Below the pieces are notes generated by a model, which ran no database searches, was not told the origin of the DNA, and saw only the letters and a list, made by a program, of their open reading frames with translations. Made by a program: the position numbers and the translations under genes. From assembly GCA_003024785.1 (NCBI GenBank), contig PUQB01000068.1:1-64000 (forward strand): 64,000 nt of DNA. Direction: 5' to 3'. Source of the DNA: Selaginella tamariscina (lineage: Eukaryota; Streptophyta; Lycopodiopsida; Selaginellales; Selaginellaceae). Of this stretch, positions 1-7,794 are shown piece after piece (position 1 is the stretch's first letter; each line of letters begins with the position of its first letter).

Positions 1-1854
1 CTAGATCCCTCCACTGAACCTGAACTCTCAACAGGGCCATCTGTTTTTTGTGCAGGTTGCTGACAATGCCTCTCATATTCCCAAGTAGCCTCAAGTGCAA
101 ATGTGTTCATGAGAGCATTATGTAAAGGTTGAAGGTGTTGTTTCTTCACTTTGAGATCACTGATAGGACTTGTCTGTGAGTGGGCTTCAAGGTTTCTGAA
201 ACACATGGCTAACGACCCAATAGTGAAATTGGAGTCGCTAGACCAATGTGGAAGTGAAAAGTGTCCATATGACTCACAACCGTGTCCATGTGTTAGCACA
301 CCTGTCAATGAAATCGGAAGTTTCATGACATTTCCAAGGCACTTTGGTGTTGCAAAGAGCTTTGGAATGCTGGTCTTTGAATGATCCATCTTGTCATGGA
401 TCAAGCACAGGTACTCTGATGGGCATGACACAGAAAGCATGCGTGTGCATAGTACTGAGACCGGCAAGTTTGTTGTGCAATCATGTGGGCCTCCATCTTC
501 CTTTGAACGGTAGTGATCTCCACCAAGGTTTTTGCACAAGCCTCTGCAGCCTTCAATGATGTACAAGTGTCACACTTAGAAAAGCTAGAGTGTTTTGCAA
601 TCTCCACATCCTTAAAATGAGTATTCCATATGTTGTTGAAGGTACCAGTGCAGATTGCTTGGAGCCCCATCAAACTGAGGCACTTGTTCACATGTTCACA
701 CAGTTTCAATTGAGTGTAGATTGAAGGTAAAACCTTGAGATTTTCCCTGACCCCTGCATTTGTGGTTCGGCATTTGTGAGGCATCCTGTCTGCATTTGCT
801 TCCACAAAAGCCTTGAGTATCTCTATGGCTGCCATGATGTGAGAGCGGGTTTTGACCAAGCCAGTGTTCCCATGAACTGAGGTTCGCGCTCCATCTAGCC
901 ACTCATCCCTCCGACGGTAGAACGTGGTCTTTGGGATCCCGTATATACTGTACCAAGCTTTGAAGCAGATGGCCACCTTATTAAATACCATGGATGTACT
1001 CTGATAACCTGTGTCCGAGGCCATTCCATCAATACACCCAGTTAGTGCAGCATATACAAACTCATGCCTTTGCTTTTGGGTGAGCATACGAAAGACATGT
1101 CTACATTGGGTAATTTCATTCCGGTCTGCCATCTGACAACACTTCTTCTTGCAACAGTCAATCGTGGAAATGCTCGTAACACTTTCGGAAGATGTAGGAT
1201 CCATCTTTACCCTCTTGCTGAAACTTGCAGGGGAAGATCTACAACCCATGAATCGCCTTTTTCTTACAATAGGACCAATGCAAGGAACCTCTTCAAATAT
1301 GAGTTGTTCTTCCGGGTTGTTATTATTGAAATCCAACCCAGAATATGTTGAACCATCTTGCCGTCTTAATTCAGATGTTCGCCACCTCACGAGGGATCCA
1401 GGATACAATGTGCCATTAGGTGAAACCTTGTCACAACTACACCCACGAAGTCGGACCCTAGTTTCTCTTCTGACACTGCTTCCATTGGATTTATAGCTGT
1501 GATGATGCCTCTTCCGACTTCAATCTCACGAAGAAAGAGAATCACCTCATCCATTACAGCAGGCAAGCCATCATCTGGTAAACTCGTGCTACTATTTGTT
1601 TATGACTCTGCATATTCTGTGTCAGCCTTGACTTCATCCAAATTCCACAATACAGGAGAACCCTCCTCAAATTCCATTCCCAGAACCTCAACATACTTGT
1701 AAATGGTGTTCACCCATACGTACACACAAGATCCTTGGGCAATATTGTGACATGATGCATTATTATCTCGAACTTCCACAGTTCCAGTGCCAACTATCTC
1801 GTTGTTCCGAAGAAGACATACTTTATCTCCAGTATTAAACATATTGTCCTGCAC
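1..1854 (-). pseudogene. DUF7869-type transposon protein, N-terminal part (copy A, cut by window edge)
   Basis: The leftward gene begins near 1854 (MQDNMFNTGDKVCLL) and continues beyond position 1. The first about 100 residues carry a small domain beginning KVCLLRNNEIVGTG, like the N-terminal module of some plant transposon proteins. A basic linker and a Cys-rich, probably DNA-binding segment follow (CCKKKCCQM, later KCDTCTSLKAAEACAKTL). The right-hand copy (51948-55078) includes the C-terminal domain with VGHTHEDIDAFF, the signature of the DUF7869 family, which is common in transposon-borne genes of non-seed plants and invertebrates. The frame breaks near 1425, where copy B has two extra bases, and again near 500-730. 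It is therefore probably non-coding as it stands. The N-terminal 84 codons are open here but broken in copy B. Confidence 0.7.
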
Positions 1855-1992
1855 ATAAATAATTGTATTATTTATGATATCTGTTTATGCAATATTTTAA
1901 GAAATCTGAATTACGGTTACTTAATAATATGCATATGCAATAATACATAATTATGTTTAGAGATAATATCTCATGTTTGATTAATACAACTG

Positions 1993-2556
1993 ATGGGCGG
2001 GATTAATCCCGCCCACGAATCCCTCCGACGAGGAACGGTCGGCGGGATTAATCCCGCCGCCGACTCAACCCTTCGGAGAGAGTCGGCGGGATTAATCCCG
2101 CCTTGGACTCCCTCCGACAGGAAGAGCCGGCGGGATTAATCCCGCCGCCTCTTCCCGGGGGAGTCCGGCGGGATTAATCCCGCCCACAATTCTTACGACG
2201 GGAATGGGTGGCGGATTAAACCCGCACATAACTCTCTCCAAAACTATGATTTCAAAGAGATCTCGGGATAAATCCTGTCCCCAAATCTTTAAAACAGGGA
2301 AGTGGTGGCGAGATTAATCCCGCCACCCCTTCCCTGCCTCCTAAAATGGTTGGCGGGATTAATCCCGCCGACAACTCTTTTAATAAATTCTGGTAACTCT
2401 TCATCAGTTGAGAAGGTTATCGACGGGATTAATCCCGCCACTCTTTTTCAGTGGCGGAGAAGCATTGCCCGGGAGATGGTGGCGGGATTAATCCCGCCAC
2501 CTCTTCGAAGAGGCCAAAAAGAAATGGCCGGATTAATCCCGCCGGCCCGGTTAACC
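1993..2556. repeat. Palindrome array 1A (GGCGGGATTAATCCCGCC units)
   Basis: About 12 units of the perfect 18-bp palindrome GGCGGGATTAATCCCGCC or close variants, spaced roughly 40-60 bp apart. The array begins about 140 bp upstream of the leftward transposase-like start. Spacers are not identical to each other, but short flanks (for example CTCCCTCCGAC) recur. The side nearest the transposase is almost perfect and the far side carries more substitutions (GGCGAGATT, GACGGGATT, GGATAAATCC). Because each unit is self-complementary, it creates the same short peptide (GGINPAA or GLIPP) on both strands, so open frames here are artefacts. Confidence 0.93.
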
Positions 2557-2736
2557 TAGAATATTAAGTTAAAAGGATATTTAAACGGGATAAATCCCTA
2601 ACGGAATATATTATAATCCTAATGCATTCCTAAACCCCTAAATTGTAATTTTAAGAGAGAATGTAAGAGAGTGAATCTTTATAAGTATTTTTAAATTTGT
2701 TTATAATACTTACTTGTAAACAGCACTGAAGGCGCC

Positions 2737-2970
2737 GTGCTTTCCTATAAAAATAGCACCCAATTTAATCTCGCCCCTGAGATGATCACTATGAAGAAAA
2801 AAGAAGATCTAAAGAGTGAAAAATACAGAAATGAAGAAACCCTTGCCGGAGAAAGAACCAGATCTGAATTTGAGTGGGAAATTAAATGCATTTTCAAATT
2901 TACATGTCAGACCGACAATACATATGTCAGAAATTCAAATTTTTTAAAAAGAACAGAAAATAAAATTTAA
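2737..2970 (+). CDS. Small conserved open frame, 77 aa, unknown
   Basis: I do not recognise this protein. It is charged (KKKEDLKSEKYRNEE, then GERTRSEFEWEIK) with a single Cys near the end and no signal peptide or membrane segment. The same frame is kept open in copy B at 56090-56323, where the main change is KNSTQFNLA to KEYTQFNLA. The copies have several indels elsewhere, so preservation of this frame is mildly suggestive. Both copies may simply be recent, however. It could equally be the remains of a larger exon. Confidence 0.25.
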   Translation: MLSYKNSTQFNLAPEMITMKKKEDLKSEKYRNEETLAGERTRSEFEWEIKCIFKFTCQTDNTYVRNSNFLKRTENKI

Positions 2971-4137
2971 GATGAGTTGACACAAATATCCGACACTCTG
3001 ACATATATACTCTCCAGTTCCAATGAGTATTTTAAAATTGCATTTAATGTTATTCAAGTGATTCAAGCTGTTTAATATTACGAAATTTTAGACTATATTC
3101 TACATTCTTAGTATTCAAGTATATTTATATTATATATATATATATAAATATACTTATACAATAAATAAATTGATATATTATTATGTATCATTTAAAATAT
3201 ATTCATAGTCTGTTTATTATTATTATTTTCTTAATTACTCGAGTATTTAGTTTTCATTTCCTAGTATCAATGGGATATTCTTTAATATTTTATTAATATT
3301 TGAAGAATATTCTAATATTAAACCTGATTATCATAATTAAATTAGTCTTGTTCTTAATTATTGCAGTAATTATTCTACATTTGTATATATTAATGGGATT
3401 TTCTCAATTAATTTGTTATTATTTCAAGAATATTCATGTGTTAAACCTTATTATCAATATTAAATTAATACACACTATGAACATATTTTAAATTATACAT
3501 AATAATACATCATTTTATCTAATATATAGTCATATATAGTTTTAATAATATATATATTAATATCATTTCCTTAACTTGAGTAATTAATCTTCTTTATATT
3601 AATGGGATATTCTTTATTATTTCTTATTATTCCAAGAATATTCCAATATTAAACATGATTATGATAATTAATTTAGTTAATTATTTGAGTACTTAATTTA
3701 CATTTGTATATATAATGGGATTTTCTCAATTAATTTCTTATTATTTCAAGAATATTTCAATGTTAAACCTTTTTATCAATATTAAATTAATATATATTAT
3801 TAAAACTATATATGGCTATATATTAGATAAAATCATATATTATTATGTATAATTTAAAATATGTTCCTAGTGTGTTTATTAATATTATTTTTTAATTATT
3901 CGATGTTTGTTTTGCACACATATATAAACACAATCATAAATTTACACACGCATTACAAGAACTTACAAAAACACATATGCACACACATGCACAACCCTAA
4001 ACCAAACTGAAGAAATAGGTTGCTTCTTTATTGAAAACATCATGTTCAACGCATGTATGATATATGTACTCAATCTGTGTGACTGTATGTAACACATTGA
4101 ATTTACATGTGTAATATTTATATTAAGCTTGTTGGGA

Positions 4138-4168
4138 GCAAACCCTAAACCTAAACCCTAAACCCTAA
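4138..4168. repeat. Interstitial telomere-type repeat
   Basis: AAACCCTAAACCTAAACCCT followed by AAACCCTAATA: about four plant telomere units (TTTAGGG on the other strand), one with a missing C. The matching place in copy B (57494-57525) has a longer and cleaner run plus additional runs downstream. Confidence 0.9.
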
Positions 4169-4759
4169 TATGTAACACAATGAATTTACTCATGTAATAT
4201 GTATGTATGTCTGTGTGTATACACGTGTGCATGTATATATGTGTACTCTGTATGTATATATGTGTACTTTCTGTCTTCTCTCATACATACACACCATGCA
4301 TGATCCATGTTAAATGTACTGTCTCTCTTCTCTCAAACATATACACCATGCATGATCTATAATATGTACTCGGTCTCTCTAATATTATGTACTAATATGT
4401 GTGTATGTCTGTGTGTATACACGTGTGTATGTATATATTATGTGTATTAATATATGCAATGTGTATGTATGTATTGATACACATGAAACTTTAACACTCT
4501 CATGGACACACACATGTTAAATCCCTGCATGATTTATATTTTTGAGGTGTATGTGATACACCCACGCACACGCACGCGCTAATAATATAATGAAAGAATA
4601 TTCGTTTAGGGCGAATCTATATTTTATTCTTTTTAGGGTTTAAGTATATTCTCAGAAGGAATATTCTATTAGGGTTAATATATATATTTAATTCCTTTAG
4701 GGTTTAGGTATATTCTTAGGGTTTCAAGAGGCGGCGGCTGTGAAATCGGCGGGCGGCTG

Positions 4760-5071
4760 TGCACACAGGTGAGATCTGTGTGTGTGTGTGTGTGTATGTA
4801 TGTATATATGTATAGGAGTGTGCGTATAAATTTATTTATTAGTTTTATCTCTCGCACACACACGCACACTCCTGTGTATGTATATGTGTGTGTGGGTGTG
4901 TGTTTGTTTATCTGTATGATTTTATTTGTTTCGCTCACACACGCATACACACGATATACATATACACATATATATATATACCTATATACATATATACATA
5001 CATATATTATGTGTACCAGTATCTGTAAATTTTTTTTATTGATCTATCTCTCCCACACACACGCACACTGC

Positions 5072-5134
<63 letters not shown>

Positions 5135-5199
5135 TATGTGTACCAGTATCTGTAAATTTTTTTTATTGATCTATCTCTCCCACACACGCGCACTGCTTT

Positions 5200-5237
<38 letters not shown>

Positions 5238-5935
5238 CAATGCATATTAACAAATAGTATACAACACTAGTTTATATATATGCTTATATATTCATATGGG
5301 TTATATATCTATATACACACATATATATATGTGTGTGTTTATCTGTATAATTTTATTTATTTATTAGTTTTATCTCTCGCACACACACGCACACTCCTGT
5401 GTATGTATATGTGTGTGTGTGTGTTTGTTTATCTGTATGATTTTATTTGTTTCGCTCACACACGCATACACACAATATACATATACACATATATATATAC
5501 CTATATACATATATACATACATACAACACTAGTTTATATATATGCTTATATATTCACAGACTCTCTCTCTTTCTCTATAGATTATATATCTATATACACA
5601 CATATATATGTGTGTGTTTATCTGTATAATTTTATTTATTTATTAGTTTTATCTTTCGCACACACACGCACACTCCTGTGTATATATATGTGTGTGTGTG
5701 TGTTTGTTTATCTGTATGATTTTATTTGTTTCGCTCACACGCATACACACGATATACATATACACACATATATATACCTATGTACACACATATATTAGGT
5801 GTACCAGTACTGTATAATTTTATTTATTTATCTATCTCTTGCACACACACGTACACTCCTATACATACATACATACATACATATATATATATATACAACA
5901 CACATATATATGTGTGTGTTTTTCTCGCTAAGCCC
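4760..5935. repeat. CA/TG/TA compound microsatellite block
   Basis: Long (CA)n, (TG)n and (TA)n tracts are embedded in a higher-order tandem repeat of roughly 190-330 bp. Each unit contains ATCTCTCGCACACACACG, CACTCCTGTGTATG, GTTTGTTTATCTGTATGAT, and TTTCGCTCACACACGCATAC, repeated at about 4850, 5040, 5165, 5380, 5650 and 5840. Open frames through it (for example 4769-5155 and 5280-5798) encode only HTHTH/YIYIY low-complexity peptide and are not genes. Confidence 0.9.
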
Positions 5936-6020
5936 TCGAGCGGCGGGATTAATCCCGCCGCTATAGGTTTATAGCCTCGGCGGCGGGATTAATCCCGCCG
6001 CTATATGGTTGGGGCCATGG

Positions 6021-6172
6021 CGGCGGGATTAATCCCGCCGCCGAGGCCCTTCACGCAGGCTATGGGCGGCGGGATTAATCCCGCCGCTCTACGACAAACC
6101 GAAGAGCGGCGGGATTCATCCCCCGCCCATAACCTGCGTGAGGGGCCTCGGCGGCGGGATTAATCCCGCCGC
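6021..6172. repeat. Large inverted repeat inside palindrome array 2
   Basis: The arm at 6021-6090 runs unit, GAGGCCCTTCACGCAGG spacer, unit. It is complementary to the arm at 6103-6172, where the spacer reads as CCTGCGTGAGGGGCCTC. The loop is about 12 bases around ACGACAAACCGA. The right arm carries small changes (GGATTCATCCCC). It could extrude as a hairpin of about 70 bp whose arms themselves contain palindromes. Confidence 0.8.
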
Positions 6173-6949
6173 TCACCCATGCCCTGCGCGGAATGCGGCG
6201 GGATTTATCTCGCCGGCAATGGCCTGTGTGAAGGTTCTAATGGGCGGGATTAATCCCGCCGGATTCCGCGCAGGGCATTTACAGGGGATGGGCGGCGGGA
6301 TTAATCCCGCCGCCGAGGCCCTCACGCAGGCCATGGGCGGCGGGATTAATCCCGCCGCTCTTCGTTGTCGCGGCGGCGGGATTAATCCCGCCGCCCAGGG
6401 AATTCACGCAGGACATGAACGGCGGGATTAACCCGCCGCCAGGCACTTCCGCAGGATAATAAGCGGCGGGATTAATCGGCCGCTCATCCGGCTATTACCG
6501 GGTTGCTCCCCGCCCGCCCCCACCCATCCCTGTTCAAAATGCCGCAGCCAATATATATGTGTGAGCGCATGATTTACGAGAGGGCGGCGGGATTAGTCTC
6601 TCCGAACCTTCATTACCCGGTGGCGGGATTAATCCCCACCTTCTTTTCCTCCATTGGTATGTTGAATCAATCCCGACTAACTCTGTCTGAGACGGAGAAG
6701 GTTTACAAAATACCAATGGAGGGAACTGAGAAGGGTGGTGGGATTAATTTCACCATCCCTTACATGGTGGGCGGGATTAATCCCGCGCGTACGCATGCCC
6801 TGCGCGGAATCGGGCGGGATTTATCCCGCCGCCATTGGCCTGCCTGAAGGGCCTAGGCGGCGGGATTAATCCCGCAAGATTTCGCACAGGGCATTGGCGT
6901 TCGGCGGGATTAATCCCGCCGACTAAGGCCCGAGTGAAGGGCCTGGGAG

Positions 6950-7095
6950 GCGGGATTAATCCCGCCGGACGCCAATTCCCTGCCGGAATCGGGCGGGATT
7001 ATCCCGCCGCCATTGGCCTGCTGAAGTGCCTAGGCGGCGGGATTAATCCCGCCCGATTCCGCAGGGAATTGGCGTCCGGCGGGATTAATCCCGCC
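6950..7095. repeat. Second large inverted repeat inside array 2
   Basis: The arm at about 6950-7012 (unit, GGACGCCAATTCCCTG, unit) is complementary to the arm at about 7033-7095, where the spacer reads CAGGGAATTGGCGTCC. The loop is about 20 bases. One unit in the left arm has lost a single A from its centre (GGGCGGGATTATCCCGCC). The outer spacers on each side (CGAGTGAAGG) are in direct, not inverted, orientation. Confidence 0.8.
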
Positions 7096-7570
7096 GCATA
7101 GGGACCGAGTGAAGGCCTGGCGCGGGATTAATCCCGAGTCTTCAATGCCTGTTGGAGAATGAGTCGGACCAATCCCAAACGTTTCTGTCTGAGACGTAGA
7201 AGGTTTACAACATACCAATGGAGAGAATGGGAAGGGTGGGGAAATTCATTTAACCATCCCTTACATGGTGGGCGAGATTAATCCCGCCTCCTTTCTGGAG
7301 TCACTGAAGGGGTGAGAAATAAATCCTGCCCAGTTCTCTCTGAGACCGAGAAGGGTGGCAAGATTAATTCCGCACTCCCGTTCAAGGCCTCCAGAAAGGT
7401 GGCGAGATTAATCCCGCCCACTCTTTCAGGAGGCATTGAAGGGGTGGCGAGATTAATTTCCATGTGAATATATATGTGTATTAGTATATATAAGTTGCAT
7501 ATCTCATTTTATTTACTTTTATCATCTTATCATAATATTTCGAGTAAAAGCTAGGAATCTATGTAAAACT

Positions 7571-7649
7571 GTCCAGAGCTCACATTTGTGGTGGTTCTAA
7601 AACGAAATGTTATCTTTCTTTTGCACTAACACAAATGTGAGCTTCGGAC
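7571..7649. repeat. 20-bp inverted repeat upstream of the ParB-like gene
   Basis: GTCCAGAGCTCACATTTGTG at 7571-7590 is complementary to CACAAATGTGAGCTTCGGAC at 7630-7649, with two mismatches and a 39-base AT-rich loop. It is the only strong hairpin between the palindrome array and the ParB-like start at 7795. It may be an element end, a promoter hairpin or a small inserted element. There is no flanking duplication that I can see. Confidence 0.7.
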
Positions 7650-7794
7650 AGTTAATTACGTCTACTTCTCTCTGTGTATTATTTTTGTATATTCGGGTTT
7701 ATACAAGTGTGTGTGCGTTTTTATATAATTTATTTATAGTGTATTATTTTGCAGAAGGACGATTTGATCAAACAAGGAGATCGAGTCATTAGTA

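Larger units (their letters stand above)
2560..4730. other. AT-rich non-coding stretch with telomere-like run
   Basis: No convincing gene. 2560-3900 is strongly AT-rich and contains roughly 200-350 bp internal imperfect repeats: the phrases AATGGGATTTTCTCAATTAATTTGTTATT and TTATTTCAAGAATATT recur at about 3300-3450, 3600-3700 and 3710-3800. A short open frame at 2737-2970 (77 codons, Lys/Glu-rich) is conserved in copy B at 56090-56323 with only a few differences, but it has no recognisable domain. Positions 4138-4168 hold about four AAACCCT telomere-type units. 4200-4480 is a tract of TATGTGTGTATG and CATACACACCATGCATGATC repeats. Confidence 0.7.
1..5683. repeat. Large direct repeat, copy A (left end cut by window)
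   Basis: Position 1 matches position 53223, and similarity runs in the same order and orientation to 5683, which matches 59510. The shared order is: 5' half of a DUF7869-type transposase gene, 18-bp palindrome array, AT-rich DNA, telomere-like runs, CA/TG/TA microsatellites. The copies differ by many 1-2 base indels and some larger length changes (copy A is about 0.6 kb shorter). One of these is a roughly 110-130 bp loss in the palindrome array. After 5683 copy A continues into more microsatellite, while copy B is broken by a gypsy element. The order is consistent with two insertions of one large mobile unit, or with a segmental duplication. Confidence 0.93.
5941..7462. repeat. Palindrome array 2 (about 30 GGCGGGATTAATCCCGCC units)
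   Basis: By eye there are about 30 units in 1.5 kb with a modal spacing of 35-46 bp, of which about 13 are perfect palindromes. Perfect units dominate between 5941 and 6400 and between 6900 and 7100. Units at 6580-6780 and after 7117 are decayed (GGTGGCGAGATTAAT, GGATTAGTCTC, GGACCAATCCC). Many perfect units have arms extended by GGC/GCC to 22-24 bp. Spacers fall into families (GAGGCCCTTCACGCAGG, GAATTCCCTGCGCGGAAT) that appear in both orientations, which nests the small palindromes inside larger inverted repeats. The array ends about 330 bp before the ParB-like gene. Confidence 0.95.

Noticed and set aside
4675..5974. Open frames rich in HTHTHT / YIYIY in the microsatellites
   Set aside because: They are translations of (CA)n, (TG)n and (TA)n and are present on both strands. 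The same applies to 58676-59253, 22256-22831 and 40845-41447 (apart from the DA1 exons in the last range).
6138..7101. Open frames with repeated GGINPAA or GLIPP
   Set aside because: The palindrome reads as the same peptide on both strands, so long frames appear automatically wherever spacing is a multiple of three. There is no start context or domain.
5941..7462. Arrays as CRISPR-like repeat/spacer loci
   Set aside because: The spacing of 35-46 bp superficially resembles CRISPR, but units are full palindromes, spacers recur in both orientations, there are no cas genes, and the DNA is plant nuclear.
5941..7462. The palindrome being bacterial parS
   Set aside because: The parS consensus (TGTTTCACGTGAAACA) is unrelated in sequence. 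Only the layout of a ParB-like gene beside palindromes is similar.
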